Below are positions 34,879 to 47,099 of a DNA stretch of 64,000 nucleotides, piece by piece. Made by a program: the position numbers and the translations under genes. This DNA is from Pegoplata infirma. Lineage: Eukaryota > Arthropoda > Insecta > Diptera > Anthomyiidae. Location: the NCBI GenBank assembly GCA_963921195.1, contig OY992540.1:63744844-63808843 (forward strand), read 5' to 3'. The notes beneath the pieces were generated by a model. That model was not told the DNA's origin. It did not search any database and saw only the letters and a list, made by a program, of their open reading frames with translations. How positions within the stretch are numbered: the stretch's first letter is position 1; each line of letters opens with the position of its first letter.

Positions 34879-35640
34879 TCTAATTATTTTTATTTTTGCA
34901 AATTTTATTTTTTATAATTTTTTAATTTTGTTTTTCTGATTTTTAAATTTTTATGTATTTTTTAAATTATTTTAAGTTTTTAAAATTTTTTTTTATATTT
35001 TTTGAAATTTTTATAGGTTTTTTAAAATTTTTTTTATTTTTTTTTTTTTACTTTTCATATTTTTTTTAATATTTTTTTTTTTTAATGTTTTTTTTTTTTT
35101 TCTTTAACCTTAAACTTTAATTTTAAAAATTATTTTACAGTATTCAGTTTTTCTTTTTTTGTAATTTCAAATTTCCGCTAGCTAGCAGTTTTGTTATTAT
35201 TTTTGCATTCTTTGCCCATTTTTTTTTTGCATTTAAGAATTTTTTTGTTCTTGCAAATAAGTACATACAATTTTTATTGCAATTCTATACACATTTAATT
35301 ATTTATCTTTCAATTTCAATTATTTTCATTCAAAACATTTCATTTGAGTTAACAGACTGCTTGCTAATTGTTTGCTATTTAAAGTTACATTTATTATTTT
35401 GAAAATACGTTTATTTTGATACGTTCAAAATTTGCATAAAATTTGTTTAACTAAGTTCTTAATAATTTAGTTTATTTTTTTATAATTAATAAATTACTAA
35501 GTTCTTTGTTTAAATAACTACGGATTTTTTTTATATTTTTGTGTGTTGTGAAATATGTAAATGATTGTGGTATATGTTAAATGTTATTGATAGTTTGATA
35601 TAATGACAAGAAAAGTGGTATTCATGTTAACTATAGCAAA
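34879..35640. other. T-rich low-complexity stretch
   Basis: Long T-runs and no supported feature. CTAGCTAGC near 35180 is a short palindrome. Confidence 0.4.
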
Positions 35641-37360
35641 ATGTGTTTTACAACAAAAGCACACAGAAACAAAAATGCATTTCATAATTTTGCATGTATT
35701 TGCATTTCGCACTTTGCTAGGGTAAACAAATTAAATGTGAAAATAAATCTATTTTGCATAAAAACAAACAAAAAAAAATATTTTAAAAAATATTAATCAA
35801 TCTTGATATCATTAATGATAATATATTCAGTGGTATTCACGAAAAGAATTTTGGACCTTTCAAAGTGCGAATTGCTAAATTTTTTTCAACAAACACATAA
35901 GACAAAATAAAAATTAAAATAATTTCATGTGTGTTTTGGGTGTAATAGGTGTTGCATTTTGCACTATGCAAGAGAAAAATGTCAATGTAATCGCTCAGGA
36001 TTTATTACAATACGCAAAAATTTCTATGTGCTTGTTGTAAAAAAAAAACGCAACAGATCTTGCAAAAATTCGAAATTTATTGAAAAATGCGAAATTCATT
36101 TTTTTTTATTTTTTTTTTTTTAATTCCGAATTTTTATAGTTTTTTGTTTTAAATCAAGTTGCAATTTTGTAAATTTACAATTTTGCAAGGCTAGCACAAT
36201 TTTAGCAAACACGCTCAATAATAAAGAAATACATTTAAAGTTTTTGAAAAATTTCAAAAAGTCAAAGAAATCATTGTAAAAAATCGAAATTGTCAAGTCA
36301 GACCGACTAATTGGATTTCCGCTTTTAACAAGTTTAAATACGGAAATTTTACAAACCGACTAAATATTCGCTTTTTGTCTGCACCATAAAATGCTTTTCA
36401 GCCGAATACTAGTTATTCTTGATAAAATTCCTTTCCCAAAAATTTTCATTATAATGGAATTCAAGTCAGAAATTTTAGTTTTGCAAGCTTTATTTGCTTG
36501 TTATTTTGAAAATAGAATCTTTTCTTGCAACGACGCATCATGTAAAAGGTAATAGAAAAATAAAAATTTGATTTAATTTTTTTTTTTTTGCTTTTTAAAA
36601 GTTGCAATATTGCAATGTTGCAAGGGTAAAAAAAATCTGAAGTGAATACCCTGTATGTTTACTTAAGTATATTTTTCTATTCGCAGTCTTGCAAATTGAA
36701 AAAATTTTGTAAGAACGTTGCTCTATGGTTTTAAATGATTTTTTTTTAATGATTCTTTGAATAAGCCCTTCAGATGTAAAATAAAGAGAAAATTAATAAT
36801 GAAATTCACGTCAGCAATTTTAGTCTTGCAAAACTTTGAAATGTCAAAATTGCAACTTTATTTGCTTGTTATTTTGCAAATTGTACCAATTATATTACGA
36901 TACTTTATTTGCAACAGCGCATCATGTAAAAGGTAAAAGAAAAGTGAAAAAGTTGATTTAATGATTTTAAAAAAAAAAAAGTTGCAATCTTGCACTGTTG
37001 CAAGGGCTAAAAAATTCTGACGTGAATACCATCAATATATTTATACTAATGCTACTCACTTGAGAAATTTGTATCCCTGAAAAAGTGCAAGTGTGCAAAT
37101 TATTCGCAAAGAATTATTTGAATTCACGTCAGCAAATTTAGTCTTGCAAAAATGAAAAAAATCAAATTGCAACTTTATTTTCTTGCTATTTTGTAAAACG
37201 TGACAGTTCTGTTACTATTTAAATAAAATTTGAATACTTTTCCCAACCGCAATTTATTTAAAAGGTAATAAATAAGTGTAAAAAATCTTTCAACATTTTA
37301 AATAAATAAATAAATGTGGGAATATTGCACACAAGGATAAAATAACCTGACGTGAATACC
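35641..37360. repeat. GCAA-rich MITE cluster, part 3
   Basis: Units of the same family at 36455-36650, 36801-37030 (230 bases) and 37130-37360 (231 bases), all in forward orientation. Spacing between the last units is about 100-150 bases, so they are clustered rather than strictly tandem. The portion before 36300 is more decayed. Confidence 0.72.
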
Positions 37361-37573
37361 GTCAATGTTAAACCAACTTTTATAGATTTGCTTAAATTTT
37401 TACGTGATAAGTAGTTGTAAGATTGCAAGATTGCAACTTCGCCAAAAAATATAGCAAAAAAGTTGCGCTTAAATTTAAAAAAGATATCGTTGTCACTCTA
37501 CAAAAAAAAATAATATCAAAGTCGCAATGTGGAATTTTTTGCATGAGTAAAATTTCTGACGTGAATACCATTA

Positions 37574-38274
37574 CCCAGGAAAAACTCGGTAATGTGTGGT
37601 GAAAACTAATGATTACCAATCACATTACTTATAACCACTACTCATTACCATCTGCATTACTTTAGTCCGAAAAGTAACTAGTGTCTTTTATTATCATATA
37701 AAATTACTTATTTGTAATAATATAAATAACTGGTTGTTAATAATGTGAGAAAAAAGTACTTATTTTCAAGTTTAATTGGGAAATTAAGACTTAAGCAAAC
37801 AAAAGAAAAATTGTATAGGTTTCAGTTTTCAGAGTAAATCATCACGTTTTCTATAATTTTCTTTTGTCTTATTTACGTCTGTAAATTGGAATAAGAATTC
37901 AAGAAAAATTTCGGACGTAACATACCATTTATAAAATGTAAAAAAACAAAATTTTTATTAAAAAATAACAAAAATATCAGGACGTTTTAGATCCGGGTTT
38001 GTAAAATATACAAAACTAGTTATTTAAAAGCTCAAAGTAACTACTTTTTAATCCCATTTGATACCTAGTTATTTTACTCCTTATTGGTAATGGCATTTGA
38101 CTACTTATTCGTAATCCGAGACAGTAATTAATTATTTATCTCTTTACTCTTCACTAGTTATTTTTGTCTCACGCCCTTGTTAAAATAATTAGTGTTTCAT
38201 TCAATAAGTAAGTAGTGATTAACATTTGTTTCGGATTACAAAACCCATTACTAGTAATGTCAGTTTTTGCTGGG
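37574..38274. mobile_element. CCCAGCAAAAA MITE, TA-flanked, 701 bp
   Basis: Ends CCCAGGAAAAACT / CCCAGCAAAAACT (inverted) with TA on both sides. The right 230 bases are a close copy of 48860-49082 (GTAATCCGAG, TTCACTAGTTATTTTTGTCT, GTTTCATTCAATAAGTAA). It inserted just after a GTGAATACCAT end of the GCAA-rich family. Confidence 0.9.
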
Positions 38275-38689
38275 TAATTATTATTAATTCATTTTTTTTA
38301 TCGTTTATTCATTTTTTTTTTTTTTTTTTGCAAAAATTATTTATAAACCATTTGTGATAATAACAGTAAAAAAAGAATATTTAATAAATCAAAAACTAAC
38401 TATTGACACATTTAATGACATATGGAAAAAAAGTAATAAAATAAGATAATACGAAAAAAAATCGGTTAATTAAATTTTAGGGTAGTATTCAAAACTAATA
38501 TATAATCTCGGCTTTTTTTACAAACATTTTTTGCAAATTTTACAACTATCACTTAAAAAAGAAATTAAAAGAATTTTGATGTTCGGCCAACCCACGATTT
38601 ATGGTTAAAACGGATACCAAATCCAAATATTTGGTCTGACACCAGTATTTTTTTTTTTTTTTTTTTTTGAAGTGCAGTAAAATTTTCTG

Positions 38690-39015
38690 AATACTACTTT
38701 TCTATAAGAAAAATTACTCCGAATTAGTTGACATCTTTCTATAATAAAAATTACTCCGAATTCGTTGACATTTTTCTATAAGAAAAATTACTCCGAATTC
38801 GTTGACATTTTTCGATAAGAAAAATTACTCCGGCTTCGTTGACATTTTTCTATAAGAAAAATTACTCCGAATTCGTTGACATTTTTCTATAAGAAAAATT
38901 ATTCCGAATTCGTTGACATTTTTCTTTAAGAAAAATTACTCCGAATTCGGTGACATTTTTCTTTAAGAAAAATTTTCTCCAAATTCGGTGACATTTGTCA
39001 ATAAGAAAAAGTACT
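38690..39015. repeat. 37-bp minisatellite, diverged array
   Basis: About eight units of 37 bases: ACATTTTTCTATAAGAAAAA plus TTACTCCGAATTCGTTG. It is the same family as 34525-34878, but the CGAATTCG palindrome is partly lost and the units vary more. Confidence 0.93.
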
Positions 39016-39344
39016 CCTATTTCCATACGCAAAATGCCACATTAGACCGTAAAATTTTATTTCTGTGAAAAAAAATTCCTTTTCCGATTTTCATATATCA
39101 GGCAAATTAATAGGCCACTGGATACAAAACTTATGTGGTACATATTTAAGGTCAACCAGAAAATATTAACCCTTGATCAAACAAACGTAATATTTCTTTT
39201 AACTTCGGTTGGTTTTCAAGATATTGTCAAAAATCATTCTATACATTCATGTTATTTTTTTGATAATTGTCTTAAAATGTTTCCTTATTGTCCATAAAAT
39301 TGGTCATCAAACGATATTTTTAATCAAAATTTAGCACAAATTTA

Positions 39345-41610
39345 AGCCGAGGTGCCCTGCGACAAAAAAATGCCCGAGAATTTTGTACAATTGCACAAAA
39401 CACTAAATCATTATAATGTTTTTGCTGGAAAAATTTTTATAAAAAAATTCATGAAAAAAAACTTTGATCAAAAAAAAAAAAATTAATAAAAAAAAGGATT
39501 TGATAAAAAAAAAATTTTTTGATGAAAAAAAATTGTGATAAAAAAAAAACAAAAATTGGTACTTTTACTTGGTTTGTTAACACCGTACACGGAGACCCCA
39601 ATAATGATGGAGACCATGGTGAGAGCGGATCTTTTTTAAACGTTCCAAATCGTCACGCAGTTTAGAGTCCAAATTAGATGAAGTCAATGGGAACTTTGTA
39701 ATGAAAAAAAAATTTATGAAGTTATGAAAAATCTTATGAAAAATAAAAATGTTGATGACAACAAAACCACGTTTGATAAAAAAAAAATATAAGAAAAGAT
39801 AAAAAAATTTTTAATGCAAAAAATTGATTGAAAAAAGTTTTTTTTTTATGAAAAAAAATTTTTTAAGAGAAAAAAATTTGTTGATGAATACTAATTATTT
39901 TACGTTTTATTCACCAGCTGGTAAAAAACTTCTTTATTCACCTGCAGGTAAATTACACTGTGCTATACTTGAAAAATACTTTTAATGTGACATAGTACAG
40001 GTTGTTGGGTTTGTCGTGTAGATCACAGAAATGCAAACTAAACTTGCAGACACCCCCAAAATTTTAGAGTTATTGTCAAAAAACATTTTTTTGGAACTTT
40101 TCTCACTAAACCTCTTGTAATTCAGAAACTTTTCAATCGATTTTAAATTACTTAACTGTTTTGCATAGAAGAAAGATAGGGCTTACCATGTAAGTGAATT
40201 GGTCTATACAAATAAAAAAGATATCTACTGATTTTTTCAATAATTTTTTTTTTTTTTTTTTTTGAAAATTTTTCGAGTTTATCGATTTTTTTCTGCTATA
40301 GTTCGTTCAGCAACCCATATATTTATAAACGTAGTCTTAAATAAAATTTGATTCTGAATACGATGAGCTGAAAAAGTCAGATAAGAATTGTTAGAGTTGT
40401 GATAATTTTTCTAAAAAAGAAAATTAAGATTTTGCAGGAAATCGCCGTTCAGATAACCCAGACAAAAAAAAATAAATTTATCATACGAAGTCATGTACAA
40501 TATTTTTAAAGGTTTTTGGAGCGCTGAATCAGAATCTGGTCTTTAAATGGCTCTATCGCGTCAGGTTTTTGAGATATTTAACATAAACTGATATATCAAA
40601 AACTTAATAAGATAGCGCAAATTCAAGGTCAAATTTGATTTCATGATACGGGACCTCTCAGTATGTTCGTTTATTTTTTTTGCCTGGGTTGTCCGAACGG
40701 CAGTTTCATGCAAAATCTTAATTTTCTTTTTTAGAAAAATTATCACAACTCCTCTGTCAATTGTTATTCGATTTTTTCGGCATAAAGCAAAAAAAACGTT
40801 TTTTGACAATAACTTTAAAATTTGAGGGTGTCTGGCAAGTTTGATGGGCAGTTTTGTGATATTTTCGACGAGACCTACAACCTTAACTACCTCATTTTAA
40901 AAGTATATTCGATTTTGTGTTTTTTGTAGCACAGTGTTATTAACGAAAAAAAATATTTTCGATGTAAAAAAAAATTGATGAAAAAAATTTGTTTGGTAAA
41001 AAAAAATTTATGACAAAAACGAAATTATGAAAAAAACAGAATTTTGATAAAAAAAATAATTATGAAACAAAATTTGATGTAATAAATAATTTGATAAAAA
41101 AAAATGATACAAAAAAAATCATGAAAAAAAATTTATGAAAAATTGATAAAAAAAAAGTTGATAAAAACAAATTAATAAAAAAATTATGAAAAAAACGATT
41201 TGATGAAAAAAAAAAATATGAAAAACTGATTAATAAAAAAAAAATAATGAAAAAAAGTTTGATGAAAAAAAAAAATGATGAAAAAAAAATCGATGAAAAA
41301 AAAAAAATTATGAAAAAAAAAATTATGAAAAAAAATTTTGTTTTGAAAAATAATTATGTTGGTTATCTTCACAATAACTATGTAAGGTTTTATTCACCAG
41401 CTGGTGAAAAACAATTGTTTCTGTAAAGATAGTTGAGCTCAGGCTCTAATTATAATTATGTCTTATAATTTTATGATTTGTTATACATATATGGTTTTAA
41501 ATTGAGAAAAGTGTTAAAGAAAAAAAAACGATTTTATTCACCAGCAGGTGAATTATTATCCAAGTTACAAATCGAAGTCACAAACCTTTTTGGTTTTAAG
41601 AAAATGAAAA
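39345..41610 (+). mobile_element. A-run element with CACCAGCTGGTG palindromes, copy 1
   Basis: Long runs of a GATGAAAAAAAAxTT-type repeat (39440-39900 and 40950-41350) and TTTATTCACCAGCTGGT / TTCACCAGCAGGTGAA palindromes (39908-39955, 41390-41410, 41535-41555). Its right end (CACCAGCAGGTGAATTATTA) and the following CAAGTTACAAATCGAAGT match, as reverse complement, the second copy at 61045-61140. A foldback (40009-40880) is nested inside. Confidence 0.6.
40009..40880. mobile_element. Foldback element with GGTTGTxGGT ends
   Basis: The inverted arms share AAACTTGCxAGACACCC and TTATTGTCAAAAAAC, with ends GGTTGTTGGGTTTGTCG / GGTTGTAGGTCTCGTCG. Arms are roughly 400 bases and diverged, especially centrally. 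The 82-codon and 60-codon overlapping frames near 40600-40825 lie inside and are not credible genes. Confidence 0.65.
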
Positions 41611-43976
41611 CAGTAACTCTTATTTTCTTTTGTTAGTTGGTAGGTTATATAGTCAAACTGAGATGGTGTCCTGCATCATTTTTAAAATTAGACAAGCCTA
41701 AAAACATTATCATGTTAAAAATTGCGAAATAACTTTGTGTCCGGGCAAATTTAAAATATTTGTTCGGCACTTAGAAACTTTTCAAAAAAAAAAAATGTTT
41801 AAGCATTTTTAATTAACATTTTTACTCCAAAATGCCAAAAAATGTGTCCGGGAATTTAAAAATTAAAAAAAAAAATTTGGAAAATAGAAATTTTCCTTAA
41901 AGATACATAAAATTTTGATGCATACTGTTGTCTGCGGTCACGAGATCAGTATTTTTGACAGATTTGAGTTATATATCCCGTTTTCACCAGTCACGGAATA
42001 TGTGATTTCAGATCCACGATATAATTCAGACCAAAATATATAAGAAATCTAATAAAATAGCAATAATAAACGGTTTTAGGGTTATTATTTCCAACACTGG
42101 AAAAGTACTATTTTTTCCCAAAAAAAAACTACTTTGCCAGTACTATATTTTTTGTACCGCTGGCAATTTCTTGCTGGGTCCGCAACGTTTTTATAATTTA
42201 TTTGCGAGTTACGCTTTTAATTTTTTTTTTTTTTGAAAATTTTTGAAATTTGTATTTATGTATTTGAGTAAAAATGCATTAAAAGTTTTAAATATTTTTA
42301 GGTCCCGATTTTTTTTTTTTTGTTTTGTGTTTTTTTAATTTTTCCAAGTGTCGAAATTTTTTGTAATTTTTCGATTATACAGGTTGACAAAATTTTACCT
42401 TTTTCAATTTGCCTGACCTTTGACAACTGATTTATATGGACTAAAGTGTGCTGATTCCGAATCTGTTATCCAATTGTTTCCATCAGCTCGCGTTCGCAAG
42501 CAAATCGCTGTTAAAGAGTCGAAAAAGTGCGTTTTTACCAATTTTGCTTGGCAATAATTTCCAAAAATAATTTTAGAGCCTCAGTTTTAAACACGAACTT
42601 AACTATATTGGATGCCAGGATTCCAAAACGGGTATTAGCTTTTTTCTGACAGCTTTAGTTTTCGAGTTAATAAAAAGGGCATAAATATTCAGACAAAATT
42701 AAAGAGGTCATAAATTTAAAAATTTTATTTTAGCGATATCTCAAAAACTAAAGATGACTCAACAAAAGTAAGAGCATTTTTGGAATCAACATATCCAACA
42801 TACCTAAAATCGTCATTCACTTTTTGGATGTAAGACTAGTGTTGGTAAATATAGCCAAAAATAGCCTATTTTCAAAGTTTCCTTAGGCTATATTTCGAAA
42901 ACTAGAGCTGACCCAAAAAAACGGTAGCCAGATTTGAAATCAGCGTACCTCTATTACCCAAAATTAGCTATCAGAACCCGGGCAAAAAAAAGTGTTGTGT
43001 TATCCTTAATTTTTCTAAAACTGTAAAAATTTCTGTAAAATCGGAATCGAATTTTTTTTTTCTTTTTTAAATTTCAAAAATCCTTAAACTTCGACTACAC
43101 AGGATAAAAATTTTTATACTATTGACCTCTAGTTTGCACCATACAAGTTTGAGCCTAGGGGCATAAAAATTTGCCGGATTATTGTAGGTCGAAAAAGCAG
43201 CCGATCTAATTCCACAATCACTTCGTAGCTGAAATCTGAAAATTCGATCAAATGCACGCAAAGAAGAAACATGATTGCGACTACCATACTGGAGAAGGGG
43301 TCATAGTATGATTAATAACTTTATCATAATACGATTGTAGCGATCATATTATGATCTGCCTGGATCATGGTATGATAAAAATTGTCTTTTTGACAAAGAT
43401 CATATTATGATTGTCACAAACATATATATTATAAAATGATCAATTTTACTATGAGGATTGATTTGGTGTGTTGCAATCATGTTCCAAACATGTTTTTTCT
43501 CTATGTGGGGTATTGCATGAAACATTGCATTTTCGTATATTCGAAAACTTGTTTAAACGAGATTTCATCTGTTGCCCTATTCACACCAAAATTAATAGCT
43601 TTGTTGAAAGAGGTTTCGATTACATAGTTCTGTATAATTTTATACGCTCATATTTGAAATCTTTTTGGAACGAGATTTCAGTTTAGGTGTATATGTTGAA
43701 TTAGGTGTAAATAGAATACGAGTTGAATTCTCATTCGTTTTTATGTATTCGATTAATATGATTGAAAACTTGTTAAAACAAGATTTTACCTTGTAGCCTA
43801 TTCACACCGAAGCTGAAATAGCTATCGAACAAAATTTAAACCTATGAATGGTGCATTATTTACAAATAAAGTTTTAAATAAAAAGTTTGAATTGAAAGTA
43901 AAAATTCTAAAGTCGAATATTTAAAAATGAATGTAAAATATGCATAGATTGTATATAAATTTTAAAAATGTATTTC
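41611..43976. other. Intergenic stretch of decayed repeats
   Basis: 41650-41735 repeats 8685-8750 (GTCAAACTGAGxTGGTGTxC). 43300-43420 carries several ATCATATTATGAT-type inverted motifs. 43445-43475 (GATTTGGTGTGTTGCAATCA) resembles 3361-3390. TTCACACC.AA repeats (43578, 43805) frame a possible relic. No gene was supported. Confidence 0.4.
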
Positions 43977-44836
43977 TTTATTTTTTTTTTTGATTCATCA
44001 TTGAGCCTTTTTATGTGTATTTTGGATTAATTATCCGAAAAAACCCAAATAAAGCTTAAAATTAAACATATATTTGTCTGAAAAACATTTAAATATGTAT
44101 GTAAATATATGCTTTTTAAATTTTTGTAATTCTTAAATTTGTTTGATTGGTCCAAAAGAATTTAAAAAACTTTTTTTTTTTGTTTTCAGTTTGTTTAAGG
44201 GAGATTAAGAGGCAGAGTGTTTTGAAGATAACAAAATCTTAATGAGTTTTTGACAGTTAAAGAAGATTTGAAAATGAGTGTGTTTTTTGTTGTTTGATAG
44301 GTGGGTGATGTTGTTGGTTTTTGTATGAGTGTTTTTTTGAGTTTAAACTAGTAATTTTAGGGATACATTTAAAAAATAATTAATTATTTTTAAATATTTT
44401 AAAATTAACTAGAATTTTAATTATTTTTGTTTTTTCTTTTTCTTTTTTAGAAATTTATCATTTAAATTGTATAACTACTTATATTTATATAAAGTAGAAA
44501 CACACTTAAAAATCAAACCTTTTAAAACTCATTTCGTAATTTTTTCCAATTTTTAATAATGTAGACAGCAGGATACCGCTTCTCTTTTTCCAATTTTTAA
44601 TACACTGATGCTTATACTCTCCAGTTGATCAGACTTCCGAGCTCATGCATGATTTGTATATTAATGCTACTTTTCGAAAATTATATTTGTTTTTCATCTT
44701 CTTCTAATTTGAACTCCTAATCACTACTACTTTCTCCCTTCCTGCTGACCCGCAACAATGTTGTTTTGGTTTTTTTGTTTTTATGTTGTTTGTGTAAAAT
44801 GTATCACAATTTCAGTAGTTTTTATCTGGTCAGCTT
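43977..44836 (-). other. Probable 3'UTR of the Yippee-like gene
   Basis: Downstream of the TGA stop, about 860 bases contain none of the transposon ends seen elsewhere. On the minus strand AATAAA occurs at 43982-43977, and ATTAAA variants occur near 44420 and 44600. Because the region is so AT-rich these hexamers are weak evidence; the true 3' end could be at any of them. Confidence 0.35.
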
Positions 44837-45181
44837 TCAATCCCAGCCATTTTCTTTAATCATATGTGCTAATTCTATTATGTATTTACCCTCTTTATAT
44901 TTTTGACTCGATTCATAGGCATGTTCATATTTCCAACCCAATGGTGTCTTACAACATTCACAATAGATATCGGCCACTGCGTGTAGGCCCGTTAACAGGA
45001 CTCTTTCTTCTGTTTGACCACAGGCCACATTAACGACAGAATTAAAGAGATATGCTGGACCCTGACTACCCTGAAAGGATTTTGAGATTAGCTCATCATG
45101 TGAGGCTAAATGAGCTCGACAATGAACACATGAATAGGTCCGATTGGTGGACGGTAAATAAGCTTGAAATGTTTTAACCAT
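44837..45181 (-). CDS. CG15309: Yippee-like zinc-binding protein (YPEL1-4 type, CG15309-like)
   Basis: Complete 114-residue reading frame, the usual YPEL length. Seen: CxxC at residues 18-21 and CxxC at 74-77 with 52 residues between, the exact C-X2-C-X52-C-X2-C signature of the Yippee family, plus the conserved blocks around [14 protein letters not shown] (33-46), ERVLLTG (59-65) and [18 protein letters not shown] (82-99). The family folds as a zinc-binding Yippee/Mis18-type domain; YPEL1-4 proteins are small, highly conserved and localise to nucleus and centrosome/spindle in vertebrates, with no firm biochemical activity. The sequence is of the YPEL1-4 type (fly CG15309) rather than the YPEL5 type (fly yippee). 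The start codon has a strong context (AAAA before ATG, G after), and no in-frame upstream ATG is needed. An acceptor-like site lies 32 bases upstream, arguing for the native spliced locus and not a retrocopy. The stop is TGA. The gene symbol is assigned by recalled similarity to the Drosophila protein, not by a search. Confidence 0.95.
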   Translation of the reverse strand: MVKTFQAYLPSTNRTYSCVHCRAHLASHDELISKSFQGSQGPAYLFNSVVNVACGQTEERVLLTGLHAVADIYCECCKTPLGWKYEHAYESSQKYKEGKYIIELAHMIKENGWD

Positions 45182-45212
45182 TTTTGTTGTTGTGTTGTTT
45201 TTGTTTTTAAAG

Positions 45213-45232
45213 CTATAATGAAAAAAAATTAA
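45213..45232 (-). promoter_or_regulatory. Candidate 3' splice site of a 5'UTR intron
   Basis: On the minus strand a T-rich tract (TTTTTTTTCATTATAG) ends in AG at 45213, followed by a short A/C-rich leader of 31 bases that runs into the Yippee-like ATG at 45181. The arrangement suggests that the leader is spliced from a distant non-coding exon. It is inferred from the motif only; no transcript was available. Confidence 0.55.
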
Positions 45233-45285
45233 AAGTTATTAAAAATTATATTAAGTTATGGTATTAATAAGTTATAAGTTAAATC

Positions 45286-45345
45286 AAAAACAAATCAAGT
45301 GGAATAGTTAAATTCGACTTTGCCGAATCCATGAATAACTTCCAA
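45286..45345 (+). repeat. mini-me terminal relic upstream of the Yippee-like gene
   Basis: CAAGTGGAATAGTTAAATTC with an imperfect ATTCGACTTTGCCGAAT hairpin and CATGAATAACTTCCAAAACA, homologous to the mini-me terminus. It lies about 75 bases upstream of the putative 5'UTR acceptor. Confidence 0.6.
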
Positions 45346-45410
45346 AACATATTGAATTCAAATAAATTCAATGCCCGTTAAGGAATAAGGAGCATTACTA
45401 ATACTAATTA

Positions 45411-46970
45411 CACTGTGCAACACGATTTTGTATCTTGGATGGGACCAAAAAAAATTAAAGTATACCAACAGTAGAGCAAAACCCCCGAAGGGTTTTGGAA
45501 ACTTAGCTCGAGTTCTTTTTTTATGGCCCACAGAAGTTTTTGAATTTTTTTCAAAGGCGTTTTAAATAACTCAAAATAAAGTACTAAGGCCTCTGTTCTG
45601 TCTTTCACAACTTTTCAATTTACATGAAAATTTCCGAATCACATGAAATCAAGTTTAGTGTTTTGTTGATCACGTTTTCATTCAAAGTTGAAATCGAATA
45701 ATTAAAATTTAAAAAATTATAAGGAAAAAGGTGCATCCGTTTTACTTTCACCAAATTTAATTTATATGAAACAAAACGAAAAAAAAATCGGATGTGAAAT
45801 CTAGAACACCAAAAAAGTTCGGAAATTTTCATTTTCACATTTTTTATGTGAATTACTTTTTTAGAACAGCGGCCTAAATCTCGTTCTGAGGTAAATAATG
45901 TTAAGATATGTCTTGAATGAAATTTGATAGCGGTTCTCTTCTTGAAATATATTAACCCTCCATCTCCCTCTTTTAGGGGTCATTTTGGTCCTTTTTTCAA
46001 ATATGCTCACAGAACATTAATAAAACGTGCGTTTAAAGGGTTAAAATGTTCTACAAAAATTGTCTGCATAAAATTTAACTAGGGGTTGTCAAATGCCAAC
46101 AAATCGTGAGAAAAGTCCAGAATGCTTTAAAAAGTAAAAATGTAAAGTATTTTGGTGAAACATAATTGAACTAATTATGATGACTTAAAATGTTCCTTTT
46201 TTAAAAATTTTTCTTATATCGCACAAACTTTTGACCTTTGACAACCCCTACATAGTAAAATTTGATGCAGAAAATGTTTGTAGAACATTTTAACCCTATT
46301 AGCGCACGCCTTAATCGTGTTCTAAGAGGATATTTGAAAAAAGAACTAAAATGATCCCTAAAAATGGGCGATAGAGGGTTAATTTTCTCTAAGAAAATAA
46401 CCGCCATCAAATTTCACTGAAGATATCAGTTTTCTTAATTTAGGTCAGAAGCAGATTTATAAAATTTTTTCGACTTATTTCACACGACTTTGTTGAAAAA
46501 AAATTTAACATTATACATAATTTTACTTTTTAAAGAATTTTGCACTTTTCGCACGAACTATTGATCTTTGACAACTCCTAGTGAAATTTGATGCAGAAAA
46601 TTTTTGTATAACATTTTAGCCCTTTAAACGCGCGTTTTGTTGGTGTTCTATGAGGATATTTGAAAAAAGGACCAAAACGACCCCTTAAAATGGGAGATAG
46701 AGGATTAATATATTCTAAGAAAAGAACCGCCATCAAATTTTACTGAAAACATGTCTTAAGTCTATTTACCTCAGAATTATATTTAATACTTTTTTTTACT
46801 TATTCAAAACAACTTTGAACAAAATTTAGATACTTCAGTGGGATATAAAAAAGAACTCGATCTAATTTTTCAAAACCCTTTGGGGGTTTTGGTCTTCTAT
46901 TGGTATACTTTCATTTTTTTGTTGGTCCCGTCCAAGATACACTCGAAGACCCCAAATTTGTTGCACAGTG
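45411..46970. mobile_element. CACTGTGCAACA-ended element, TTA duplication (PIF/Harbinger-like)
   Basis: Inverted ends CACTGTGCAACA flanked by TTA on both sides (45408-45410, 46971-46973). Inside, the blocks around 45955-46030, 46290-46380 and 46620-46710 are repeated in both orientations (AACCCTCxATCxCCC, AGGATATTTGAAAAAAG), giving an imperfect foldback. The 3-bp TTA suggests PIF/Harbinger. No transposase. Relics occur at 3440-3600, 8440-8681 and 61595-61700. Confidence 0.82.
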
Positions 46971-47099
46971 TTATAAAATTTCATTGGCATTAAAAAATGT
47001 CTTAATGAAAACAAAACATTAACAATATTAAACGTCTTATTTTCGTCGGAGCTCCGAGGCGTCTTATTTACTATGTGAAAAATATTTTGTTGGTTAAAA

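Noticed and set aside
41184..41372. Phe-rich minus-strand frame
   Set aside because: Translation of A-run repeats. Not a protein.
42400..43270. A further foldback around 42.4-43.3 kb
   Set aside because: I could not find convincing inverted arms or end motifs, only scattered similarity among AT-rich text.
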